Source of the DNA: Chitinophagaceae bacterium | GTDB lineage: Bacteria; Bacteroidota; Bacteroidia; Chitinophagales; Chitinophagaceae | Direction: 5' to 3' | DNA: 20,913 bases | Assembly: GCA_013205585.1 (NCBI GenBank) | Contig: JABMML010000093.1 | Location: 1-20,913, forward strand | In this document: positions 1 to 7,294 of the stretch, one piece after another | Layout of the letters: each line of letters starts with the position of its first letter | Position numbering within the stretch: the first letter of the stretch is position 1 | The notes under the pieces: model-generated | What the model was told of the DNA's origin: nothing | The model's input: only the letters and a program-made list of their open reading frames with translations | Databases searched by the model: none | Translations under genes and position numbers: made by a program

Positions 1-217
1 CCTTAACTGGCTCTTCTTTGGAGCCATAGTTGGCGCTTGTATTTTGACCAGGCTTCTGACTGTTTTGCGCATTTCTTACCGCTTCAGACTGCTTCTTCTG
101 CATTTGCTCCATATTCTTTCTTACAGACCTCACTCCCTTAGTTACTGGAACCACTACCTTGAATATTACTTTGTATAAAAAGTAAATTAAGAACCCATAT
201 AGAATAAACTTCGTCAT
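1..217 (-). CDS. DUF4834-like small membrane protein (3' end outside window)
   Basis: The minus strand is open from an ATG at 217-215 to the window edge, giving 72 residues without a stop. The protein starts MTKFILYGFLIYFLYKVIF, one hydrophobic segment (about residues 4-24). A basic stretch follows (KGVRSVRKNMEQMQKKQ), then a polar Q/N/S-rich tail. This layout of one N-terminal membrane segment and a charged, low-complexity cytoplasmic tail matches the small DUF4834 proteins of Bacteroidota, whose function is unknown to me. It is divergent from rimP, with about 120 bp between the two starts. The family call rests on layout and remembered resemblance. The existence of a coding region is better supported, because the frame is open and the composition is protein-like. 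The C-terminus cannot be seen. Confidence 0.6.
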   Translation of the reverse strand, partial: MTKFILYGFLIYFLYKVIFKVVVPVTKGVRSVRKNMEQMQKKQSEAVRNAQNSQKPGQNTSANYGSKEEPVK

Positions 218-246
218 ACTGCAAAAATAAGGGCCTTGGCAATAAT

Positions 247-279
247 TTTGGGATATTTCATCCTGTTTTATTACCTTTG
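247..279 (+). promoter_or_regulatory. Promoter of the rimP-nusA-infB operon
   Basis: TTTG at 247-250 and TACCTTTG at 272-279 fit the Bacteroidota primary sigma factor pattern (-33 TTTG, -7 TAnnTTTG). The 21-bp spacer is inside the range known for this phylum. Transcription would start near 285-287, about 50 nt before the rimP ATG at 338 and just ahead of the hairpin at 301-324. Position and orientation fit the operon. Confidence 0.6.
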
Positions 280-300
280 GCATAGAATAAAAGAAAATGT

Positions 301-333
301 GAAGGGAACGAAATCGTTCCCTTCTTCTTTTTT
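301..333 (+). terminator. Leader hairpin with T-tract before rimP (possible attenuator)
   Basis: An 11-bp perfect inverted repeat (GAAGGGAACGA at 301-311, TCGTTCCCTTC at 314-324) is followed directly by a T-rich run, TTCTTTTTT, at 325-333. This is the form of a rho-independent terminator reading on the plus strand. On the minus strand no T-run follows it. It lies after the predicted operon promoter and ends a few bases before the rimP ATG, so it would act on the rimP-nusA-infB leader and not at the end of a visible gene. Confidence 0.6.
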
Positions 334-337
334 AAGT

Positions 338-808
338 ATGCAAGCAAACGAGATAATAGCCTTAGTGAATCCAATTTTGGAACAACTTCTTAAAGAGGAG
401 CCTAGTTATTTCTGCGTTTCGGTGAAAGTGAAGCCAACCAACAATATCAAAATATTCTTGGACGGCGACCAAGGCCTGCCTATTGAAAAGTGCACTTTTA
501 TTAACAGGAAACTATACCGCATTATGGAAGAAGCGGCCTGGTTTCCGGAAGGCGACTTTTCTTTAGAGGTTTCTTCCCCAGGAATTGATGAGCCTTTAGT
601 CTTGAATCGTCAGTATGTCAACAATATGGGACGCAAGGTAGAAGTCACTTTTTTGGATGAAAGCATTAAAGAAGGCATTTTAAAAACAGTAACAGAAAAA
701 GATATATTAATAGAATGGACAGAAGGGAAAGGTAAAAAAGCGGTAGTGCAAACTTTATTAATTCCTTTTGATCAAATAAAAACAACAATCGTTCAAGTTC
801 AATTTTAA
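338..808 (+). CDS. rimP: Ribosome maturation factor RimP
   Basis: RimP binds the free 30S subunit and helps its late assembly. The 156-residue product has the normal family length. It carries the family hallmark VSSPGIDEPL at about residues 88-97, after an N-terminal alpha/beta domain (EIIALVNPILEQLL at the start). The C-terminal half resembles the Sm-like barrel (GRKVEVTFLDESIKEGILK). The frame is open upstream to a TTG at 236, but that would add 34 hydrophobic residues. The predicted promoter and the leader hairpin lie inside that extension, so I chose the ATG at 338. No Shine-Dalgarno is seen. It is first in an operon with nusA (42 bp gap) and infB, the arrangement known from many bacteria. 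Confidence 0.93.
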   Translation: MQANEIIALVNPILEQLLKEEPSYFCVSVKVKPTNNIKIFLDGDQGLPIEKCTFINRKLYRIMEEAAWFPEGDFSLEVSSPGIDEPLVLNRQYVNNMGRKVEVTFLDESIKEGILKTVTEKDILIEWTEGKGKKAVVQTLLIPFDQIKTTIVQVQF

Positions 809-850
809 CAAACAAATCATCAAGCAAGTAGCTTGAAAAAAAATTATGTT

Positions 851-2101
851 ATGGCAAGTATAAATTTAATTGAAGCCTTTCAGGAGTTTAAAGACGCAGA
901 AAGCATTGACCGTCCTACCATGATGAAAGTGGTGGAAGACGTATTCAAAACCTTATTAAGAAAAAAATACGGTAGTGATGAAAATTTTGACGTTATCGTA
1001 AACGCTGAAAAAGGCGACTTAGAAATTATTCGCCGTCGTCAAATTAGAGACGATGATGATGTAGATAATCCTTTAGAAGAAGTGTCTTATTCTGAAGCTA
1101 TTAAAATTCAACCCGACTATGAAGTAGGTGAGGATTTACTAGAAGAAGTAGACATCTTGGACTTCGGAAGAAGAGCCATACTAGCGGCTAAGCAAACATT
1201 AGCTTCTCGTATCAACGACTTGAAGAAAAACGCTTTAGTAAAGAAATATTCTGATAGAATTGGAGACATCATGAATGCTGAAATTTATCAAGTATGGAAA
1301 AAAGAAGTATTGTTATTAGATGAAGAAGGCAATGAATTAATTCTTCCTAAGTCGGAGCAAATTCCTCAAGACTTTTTCAAGAAAGGAGAAAATATTAGAG
1401 CGGTTATTGCTAGAGTGGATATGAAAAATAATTCACCAGTGATTATCTTATCTAGAACAAGTCCCTTATTCTTAGCAAAATTATTAGAAATAGAAGTACC
1501 AGAAATTTTCGATGGTTTAATTACTATTAAGAAAATTGTACGTGAGCCAGGTGAGCGTGCGAAAGTAGCAGTGGAGTCTTTCGATGATAGAATTGATCCA
1601 GTAGGTGCTTGCGTAGGTATGAAAGGAAGTCGTATTCATGGTATTGTAAGGGAATTGAAAAATGAAAATATTGATGTGATTAATTTCACTACCAATACAC
1701 AATTATTAATTCAACGTTCATTAACACCTTCTAAAATTAGTTATATGAATATTGACTCCGAAAAAATGCACGCTGAAGTGTATTTGAAAGCGGATCAAGT
1801 TTCATTGGCCATTGGACGTAGAGGGGTGAATATTAAATTAGCTTCTGAATTAACCGGGTACGAATTAGATGTATACCGTGAAGACGAAGAAATTGTTGAT
1901 GAATTTGATATTGACTTAGATGAATTTAGCGATGAAATTGAAACATGGATTATTGACGAATTCAAGCGTGTGGGTTGCGATACGGCAAGAAGTATTTTAA
2001 ACTTAGGCGCTGAAGAATTAGAAAAAAGAACAGACTTAGAAAAAGAAACGATTGCAGATGTGCGTCGAATCTTACAAGAAGAATTTGATAAAGGTGAATA
2101 A
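851..2101 (+). CDS. nusA: Transcription termination/antitermination factor NusA
   Basis: NusA binds RNA polymerase and nascent RNA and controls pausing, intrinsic termination and antitermination. The 416-residue product shows an N-terminal polymerase-binding domain (residues 1 to about 130). An S1 domain (about 139-205) and two KH domains follow: GACVGMKG at 252-259 and AIGRRG at 320-325 are the KH1/KH2 RNA-binding loops. The C-terminus ends in a helix-hairpin-helix-like segment (about 370-414) after an Asp/Glu-rich linker. No extra acidic repeats of the E. coli type are present. The frame is open to a TTG at 833, but the ATG at 851 begins MASINLIEAFQEFK, the usual Bacteroidota start, so I used it. 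It sits between rimP and infB (43 bp to infB). The leader hairpin upstream of rimP may allow feedback by NusA itself (inference). Confidence 0.95.
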   Translation: MASINLIEAFQEFKDAESIDRPTMMKVVEDVFKTLLRKKYGSDENFDVIVNAEKGDLEIIRRRQIRDDDDVDNPLEEVSYSEAIKIQPDYEVGEDLLEEVDILDFGRRAILAAKQTLASRINDLKKNALVKKYSDRIGDIMNAEIYQVWKKEVLLLDEEGNELILPKSEQIPQDFFKKGENIRAVIARVDMKNNSPVIILSRTSPLFLAKLLEIEVPEIFDGLITIKKIVREPGERAKVAVESFDDRIDPVGACVGMKGSRIHGIVRELKNENIDVINFTTNTQLLIQRSLTPSKISYMNIDSEKMHAEVYLKADQVSLAIGRRGVNIKLASELTGYELDVYREDEEIVDEFDIDLDEFSDEIETWIIDEFKRVGCDTARSILNLGAEELEKRTDLEKETIADVRRILQEEFDKGE

Positions 2102-2144
2102 CCTTTGGATTTAGTAAATAATAACTGGGACAAAAAACAACAGA

Positions 2145-5030
2145 ATGTCAGAATTGAAACTACCAAGATTGTTAGCAGCTGCTAAAGAATTCAACATCGG
2201 TCAAGATACCTTGATTGAATTCTTAGTGAAAAAAGGTTTTCCTAAAGACGACCTTAAGCCAACAGCTAAATTAAGTGAGGATCAGTATTATTCTCTACAA
2301 GCAGAATTTCAAAGCGATAAAGTAGCTAGAGATAAAGCAGACCATGTAGAGCTTCCTAAAAATGCTGTGGCCGATAAAGACAAAGCCAAAAAACCTGTTG
2401 TCATTGAAGTGGAAGCAGTCAAACCTGTGAAAGTAGAACTGAAAGAAGAAGATGCGAAGGTATCTAATGCAGGAGGAAAACTTAAAGACGGCAAGGCTGC
2501 AGAAAAAGAAGTAGAGAAGCCAGCTACTATTAAAATTGAGGCACCTGAAGTGGAGTCGCCTAAAGTAGTTGACAAAATAGATTTATCCTTAATAGATTCT
2601 TCTACCCGACCTAAAAAATCAGTAAAAATAGAAGAGCCAGCTGAAAAACCAGCCAAAGAAATACCTGCCAAAAAACCAGTAAAAAAAGAAGAGCCTGTAG
2701 CAAAGCCAGTGAAAGCAACGCGCGCTCCAGTGGATCATTCTATTTCACCTGAAAACGTGCATGGCAAAATTGAAAATATTACTACCAAAAAATTAGAGGG
2801 TCCTAAAGTAATGGGTAAAATTGATTTACCTATTAATAGCGAAACTCGTCCAAAGCCATTGAGTCAAGAGGAAAAACGCAAACGTAAGCGTATTCCTTCT
2901 CATGGCCCTCAAGGCCCACAACAAGGTGGTGGTGGTCAGGGCGGTAATCAAACACAAGGCGGTGGACAAAGACCAGCTGGTGGTTACCAAGGACAAGGTG
3001 GAGGACAAAGACCAGGTGGAGGTTATCAAGGACAAGGTGGAGGACAAAGACCAGGTGGAGGACAAAGACCTGGTGGAAATAGAAATGCACCTCAAACTGC
3101 AGAACAAAAAGAAATTGGCCAAAAAGCCATTCAAGATAAGATCAAAGAAACGCAGGCAAAATTAGCAGGCGCAGGTGGAAGAGGAAAAAGTTTGAAATCG
3201 AAATACAGACGTGCTAAAAGAGATGAAGCTGCAGAAAATGAAACCAATGAAATAACAGATAATAAATTACAAGTTACCGAGTTTGTAACTGTAAGTGAGT
3301 TATCAAGTTTGATGGATGTAAGTTTTGCTGACATTATTAGCAAGTGTATGAACTTGGGTATCATGGTTTCCATTAACCAACGTTTAGATGCGGAGGTAAT
3401 TGAACTAGTAGCCAGTGAATTTGGTTTTGAAGTAGAATTTGTTGGATTAGAAGATGTAGAAGAAATGGATGAAGAAGAAGAAGCAGACGATTTTGCCAAC
3501 TTGGTAGAGCGTCCGCCGATTGTAACTATTATGGGTCACGTTGACCATGGTAAAACTTCTTTACTAGATTATATCCGTAATGCCAATGTAGTAGCAGGTG
3601 AGGCAGGAGGTATTACACAACATATTGGTGCCTATGAAGTGACTTTGCCGAATGGTAAAGCCATTACTTTCTTAGATACACCAGGGCACGAAGCCTTTAC
3701 AGCCATGCGTGCGCGTGGTGCGAAAGTAACCGATATCGCTATTATTGTCGTAGCTGCCGATGACGCGGTGATGCCACAAACTAAGGAAGCCATTAGTCAT
3801 GCGCAAGCAGCGAATGTGCCTATGATTTTTGCGGTCAATAAAATTGATAAAGATGGTGCGCAGCCACAAAAAATATATGAGCAACTTTCTCAAATGAATA
3901 TTTTAGTAGAAGCTTGGGGTGGTAAATTCCAAAACCAAGAATTATCTGCTAAACAAGGTTTAAATGTGGACTCTTTATTAGAGAAAGTTATTTTAGAATC
4001 TGATTTATTAGAATTAAAAGCCAACCCGAATAGAGAAGGTACAGGAAGTATTATTGAAGCCTCTTTAGATAAAGGACGTGGTTATGTAGCTACGATATTA
4101 GTACAAAATGGAACTTTAAGACAAGGTGATTTAATTTTATCTGGTCAGTTCTATGGTAGAGTGAAGGCCATGTTCAACGAGCGTAACCAACGTATCGAAG
4201 TAGCGCCTCCTTCTACACCAGTGGTTATCTTAGGTTTAAATGGTGCACCACAAGCAGGTGAGAAATTTAAAGTGTACAATGACGAGGCAGAAGCAAAAGA
4301 ATTAGCAACGAAGCGTGCTCAATTATTAAGAGAGCAAGGTTTAAGAACTAGAAAACATATTACACTAGATGAAATTGGTCGTCGTTTAGCCTTAGGTAAC
4401 TTTAAAGAATTAAATATTATCATCAAAGGTGATGTGGATGGTTCTGTGGAAGCCTTAAGTGATTCATTACAAAAATTATCTACTGAAGAAATTGCGATTA
4501 GAGTTATTTTAAAAGGAGTAGGTCAAATTTCTGAATCGGACGTACTACTTTCTGCAGCTTCTGACGCCATTATTATTGGATTTAACGTAAGACCTTCTAT
4601 GCAAGCTAATAAATTAGCAGAAACAGAAGGGGTAGAGATTAAATTATACTCTATTATCTACAACGCTATTGATGAAATTAAGTCTGCGATGGAAGGTATG
4701 TTGGAACCAAAAATTCAAGAAAAAATTGTGGCCAACGTAGAAGTAAGAGAAGTGTACAAATTCGATAAAGCAACCGTTGCTGGATGTTTCGTATTAGATG
4801 GTAAGTTGAGTAGAAATAGCAAGATTAGAATTATACGTGATGGTATCGTTGAATATCCTAAAGGAGAAGGTCAAAGTGCTGAGTTAGGAAGTTTAAAGCG
4901 TTTCAAAGACGACGTGAAAGATGTCGTATCGAATATGGAATGCGGTTTAACGATTAAAAACTTCATCGACCTTAAAGTAGGGGATATTGTAGAAGCCTTT
5001 GAAGAAGAGGAAGTAAAACGTACTTTATAA
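2145..5030 (+). CDS. infB: Translation initiation factor IF-2
   Basis: IF-2 is the GTPase that brings initiator tRNA to the 30S subunit and drives subunit joining. The product is 961 residues, a usual length for this phylum, where the N-terminal region is long. An IF2N-like helix-turn module (residues 1 to about 55) leads into a Lys/Glu/Pro/Ala-rich linker. A Gly-Gln-Arg-Pro repeat region (about 260-310) follows, then the conserved core. GTPase motifs are complete: GHVDHGKT at 464-471, DTPGH at 511-515, NKID at 565-568 and SAK at 601-603. Beta-barrel domain II, domain III and the C-terminal tRNA-binding barrel follow to residue 961. It is third in the rimP-nusA-infB operon. The repeat region contains near-identical 39-bp units, described separately. 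Confidence 0.97.
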   Translation: MSELKLPRLLAAAKEFNIGQDTLIEFLVKKGFPKDDLKPTAKLSEDQYYSLQAEFQSDKVARDKADHVELPKNAVADKDKAKKPVVIEVEAVKPVKVELKEEDAKVSNAGGKLKDGKAAEKEVEKPATIKIEAPEVESPKVVDKIDLSLIDSSTRPKKSVKIEEPAEKPAKEIPAKKPVKKEEPVAKPVKATRAPVDHSISPENVHGKIENITTKKLEGPKVMGKIDLPINSETRPKPLSQEEKRKRKRIPSHGPQGPQQGGGGQGGNQTQGGGQRPAGGYQGQGGGQRPGGGYQGQGGGQRPGGGQRPGGNRNAPQTAEQKEIGQKAIQDKIKETQAKLAGAGGRGKSLKSKYRRAKRDEAAENETNEITDNKLQVTEFVTVSELSSLMDVSFADIISKCMNLGIMVSINQRLDAEVIELVASEFGFEVEFVGLEDVEEMDEEEEADDFANLVERPPIVTIMGHVDHGKTSLLDYIRNANVVAGEAGGITQHIGAYEVTLPNGKAITFLDTPGHEAFTAMRARGAKVTDIAIIVVAADDAVMPQTKEAISHAQAANVPMIFAVNKIDKDGAQPQKIYEQLSQMNILVEAWGGKFQNQELSAKQGLNVDSLLEKVILESDLLELKANPNREGTGSIIEASLDKGRGYVATILVQNGTLRQGDLILSGQFYGRVKAMFNERNQRIEVAPPSTPVVILGLNGAPQAGEKFKVYNDEAEAKELATKRAQLLREQGLRTRKHITLDEIGRRLALGNFKELNIIIKGDVDGSVEALSDSLQKLSTEEIAIRVILKGVGQISESDVLLSAASDAIIIGFNVRPSMQANKLAETEGVEIKLYSIIYNAIDEIKSAMEGMLEPKIQEKIVANVEVREVYKFDKATVAGCFVLDGKLSRNSKIRIIRDGIVEYPKGEGQSAELGSLKRFKDDVKDVVSNMECGLTIKNFIDLKVGDIVEAFEEEEVKRTL
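2958..3071 (+). repeat. Tandem 39-bp repeats encoding Gly-Gln-Arg-Pro units in IF-2
   Basis: Units at 2958-2996 and 2997-3035 encode GGGQRP(A/G)GGYQGQ. A third copy begins at 3036 and is cut short into two 18-bp GGGQRP units (3036-3053, 3054-3071). The segment 2988-3022 is repeated exactly at 3027-3061 (35 bp, offset 39), which indicates recent duplication. Because 39 and 18 are multiples of three, gain or loss of units keeps the IF-2 frame. Confidence 0.85.
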
Positions 5031-5046
5031 AAAAATTAAGATTTAC

Positions 5047-5087
5047 TATTTGGGTAAATGACCCAAGCAGCAGAACTTTACCAAATA
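5047..5087 (+). promoter_or_regulatory. Overlapping alternative hairpins in the infB-surA gap
   Basis: TTGGGT (5050-5055) can pair with ACCCAA (5061-5066) over a 5-nt loop. The overlapping TATTTGGGTAAA (5047-5058) can instead pair with TTTACCAAATA (5077-5087), with one bulged G. The two folds exclude each other. No T-tract follows, so neither is a standard terminator. A role in coupling or insulating infB and the next gene is only a possibility. Confidence 0.3.
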
Positions 5088-5098
5088 ATAAAAAATAG

Positions 5099-6490
5099 AT
5101 GAAATTAATTAGCATTACATTTTCTTTATTTTGCTTGAGCATTTGCTTTTCAGCGAAGGCGCAAGTAAAAAAAGTATTAGCAGATAAAATTATCGCCACC
5201 GTGGGTGATAAATTTATTTTAAAATCAGATGTTGAAAATGCCATTGGCGATTATAAGCGTCAAGCGCAAGGACAAGAAAATGTAAGCCTACCTTCTGACT
5301 GTCAAATCGTGGAAGGTCAATTAATTCGCAAGGCCTTAGTATTACAAGCACTCATCGATTCTATTATAGTTACAGAAGAAGACATAGAAGTAGCGATGGA
5401 AAGTCGAGTTCGTAGCTTCATTCAACAATTTGGCTCTAAAGAAGTATTAGAAGAGGTAGCAGGCCGTACTGTTTTCCAACTAAAAGAAGATTTTCGCATT
5501 TTAATTAAGGAGCAAAAATTAGCTGACGAAATGCAGGCTAAAATTGTAGAGAAAGTTAAGATCACCCCTACTGAAGTTAAAAATTACTATGAAAAAATAC
5601 CTTTAGACAGCCTGCCTTTATATGAAAGTGAAGTGCAAGTAACAGAACTAGTAATGCATCCTAAAGCCAATAGAGATGTGGAAGAATATGTGATCCAGCA
5701 AATGTTAGAGTATAGAAAACAAATTGAATCAGGTGCTAATAAATTTGATCAATTAGTTAAATTATATTCTGAAGACCCTAGCGCAAAGGAAAACCTAGGT
5801 ATGTTTAATTTAAACCGTAACGAGAAAAATTTTGATCCAGCCTTTATGGCGGGTTCTTTCCGTTTAAAAGAAGGCCAAATTTCTGCCCCCATTAAATCTA
5901 AATTCGGCTACCATATTATTCAACTTGTTTCAAGATCGGGTGATGAAGCAGTGGTAAAACATATTTTACGTATTCCTCCTATTACCAATGATGAAATCAA
6001 TGAAACAAAATTATTTTTAGATAGTATTAGAAAAGAGATGACAGCGAATAGATTAAGTTTTGGCGAAGCTGTTAATAAATTTAGTGATGATGAAGGCAGT
6101 AAGTTTAGCGGTGGTGCTATAACAGGTCGTGATGGGTCTACTTATGTAAACATTGACCAATTGGACAAAGAAATGGTGGTCTTAATGAAAAATATGAAGC
6201 CAGGCGAAATTTCTGCACCGCAGGTTTACTTAGACGATCGTGGTAGAAAAACAGTAAGACTTATTTTTTTCAAAGAACGCACTATACCGCATAGAGAAAA
6301 TTTAAAAGAAGATTATAATAAAGTTTCACAACGTGCACTAGAAGAAAAAAAGGAAAAGTCAATGCAGACTTGGTTTAAAGAACATGTTCCCAATTATTAT
6401 GTTTTTGTAGACGATTCTTTTCAAGGCTGCGTTGAATTAACGGATTGGACTAAAGTGGCCAACCAGATTGTGAAAGAAAAAGTATTTTAA
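5099..6490 (+). CDS. surA: Periplasmic peptidyl-prolyl isomerase, SurA/PpiC family
   Basis: This is a SurA-like chaperone and parvulin-type prolyl isomerase, expected to escort outer-membrane proteins through the periplasm. The 463-residue product begins with a Sec signal peptide (hydrophobic residues 3-18, likely cleavage after AKA near residue 21). The N-terminal chaperone region has the usual ADKIIATVGDKFILKSDVE start (SurA_N type). Two parvulin-like domains follow, at about 176-280 (ending GQISAPIKSKFGYHIIQL) and about 288-393 (KPGEISAP). A short C-terminal helix region closes the protein. The domain order matches SurA. The start is the ATG at 5099, 68 bp after infB, on the same strand and possibly in the same transcript. 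The call to family is firm; exact orthology to E. coli SurA is less certain, because Bacteroidota often have several paralogues. Confidence 0.88.
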   Translation: MKLISITFSLFCLSICFSAKAQVKKVLADKIIATVGDKFILKSDVENAIGDYKRQAQGQENVSLPSDCQIVEGQLIRKALVLQALIDSIIVTEEDIEVAMESRVRSFIQQFGSKEVLEEVAGRTVFQLKEDFRILIKEQKLADEMQAKIVEKVKITPTEVKNYYEKIPLDSLPLYESEVQVTELVMHPKANRDVEEYVIQQMLEYRKQIESGANKFDQLVKLYSEDPSAKENLGMFNLNRNEKNFDPAFMAGSFRLKEGQISAPIKSKFGYHIIQLVSRSGDEAVVKHILRIPPITNDEINETKLFLDSIRKEMTANRLSFGEAVNKFSDDEGSKFSGGAITGRDGSTYVNIDQLDKEMVVLMKNMKPGEISAPQVYLDDRGRKTVRLIFFKERTIPHRENLKEDYNKVSQRALEEKKEKSMQTWFKEHVPNYYVFVDDSFQGCVELTDWTKVANQIVKEKVF

Positions 6491-6504
6491 TTTTAGATAT
6501 ACAT

Positions 6505-7224
6505 ATGTCATCTATTTTTTATCCAGCGAATGAAAGAGGCCATGTTCAATTTGATTGGCTAGACACCTATCATAGTTTTAGTTTTGGACAATACCATGAT
6601 CCTAGTAAAATTCATTTTGGTGCCCTACGTGTTTTAAATGACGACAAAGTTGATGCAGGTATGGGTTTTGGTACCCATCCCCATGATAACATGGAAATTA
6701 TTACCATTCCTTTATTTGGAGACTTACACCATAGAGATAGCACGGGAAGAGATTGTATTATTAAAGAACACGATGTTCAAATAATGAGCGCAGGTTCGGG
6801 TATTCAACACAGTGAGGTGAATCCTAATAAAGATAAAAGGGTAGAGTTATTCCAAATTTGGATCTTTCCGAAAGAAAGAAATATTACCCCTAGGTATGAT
6901 CAAAAATCATTTCTTCCTGAAGACAGGGTGGATCAACTGCTCACGGTAGTTTCCCCCAATGAAACAGGTACCTTATTCATTAACCAAGATGCCTGGTTGT
7001 CCTTAGGCCATTTTAAAAAGCCCTTTGCTACTAACTACGCTATGCACCAAGAGGGTCAAGGCCTTTTTGCCATCTGTATTGAAGGGACTTGCACCGTGGG
7101 TGGCCAAGTTTTAGGGCGTAGAGATGCAGTGGGCATTTCGGGGGTAGAAGCGGTCCAAATTGATGCGCCAGCCAGCTCAGACCTACTACTTATTGAGATT
7201 CCTCATTTTACGACGGGCGCTTAG
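6505..7224 (+). CDS. Pirin family protein (YhhW-like bicupin)
   Basis: Pirins are metal-binding bicupins; some, such as E. coli YhhW, show quercetin 2,3-dioxygenase activity in vitro, but their physiological role is often unknown. The 239-residue product has the full N-terminal cupin signature. H58 and H60 (in THPHDNMEI), H102 and E104 (in GSGIQHSE) are the expected metal ligands. The spacing matches the H/H/H/E set I recall for YhhW. The C-terminal half (about 140-239) is the second, degenerate cupin. The length is typical for the short YhhW class. It starts 14 bp after surA, so cotranscription is likely, but I see no functional link. No signal peptide is present, so it is cytoplasmic. Confidence 0.92.
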   Translation: MSSIFYPANERGHVQFDWLDTYHSFSFGQYHDPSKIHFGALRVLNDDKVDAGMGFGTHPHDNMEIITIPLFGDLHHRDSTGRDCIIKEHDVQIMSAGSGIQHSEVNPNKDKRVELFQIWIFPKERNITPRYDQKSFLPEDRVDQLLTVVSPNETGTLFINQDAWLSLGHFKKPFATNYAMHQEGQGLFAICIEGTCTVGGQVLGRRDAVGISGVEAVQIDAPASSDLLLIEIPHFTTGA

Positions 7225-7249
7225 AAATTTTTTTACTTCTTTACTAGTA

Positions 7250-7275
7250 TACAATAGCTAACTATTGTAAATTTG
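7250..7275 (+). promoter_or_regulatory. Likely purF promoter -7 element with overlapping inverted repeat
   Basis: TAAATTTG at 7268-7275 is a perfect TAnnTTTG -7 element, 19 bp ahead of the ATG at 7295. No convincing -33 TTG is found 17-23 bp upstream. An 8-bp perfect inverted repeat (TACAATAG 7250-7257, CTATTGTA 7262-7269, 4-bp spacer) fills the region between where -33 and -7 should be, and shares two bases with the -7 element. A regulator bound there could replace or block polymerase contact. Confidence 0.45.
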
Positions 7276-7294
7276 GGACTCCTTAAACTCCATC

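Noticed and set aside
222..229. TATTTTTG on the minus strand as a -7 element for the DUF4834-like gene.
   Set aside because: It lies only 4 bp from the ATG, so the transcript would start inside the coding region, and no matching -33 TTG is present.
236..337. 34-residue hydrophobic N-terminal extension of RimP from a TTG start.
   Set aside because: The region holds the operon promoter and the leader hairpin, RimP family length fits the ATG at 338, and no RimP has a membrane segment.
821..835. Short inverted repeat CAAGC/GCTTG before nusA.
   Set aside because: Only 5 bp of stem and followed by A-residues; expected by chance.
2902..3165. Alternative-frame reading of the IF-2 glycine repeat region.
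   Set aside because: It is a by-product of the repeats in infB; the composition is repetitive K/D/V and there is no independent signal.
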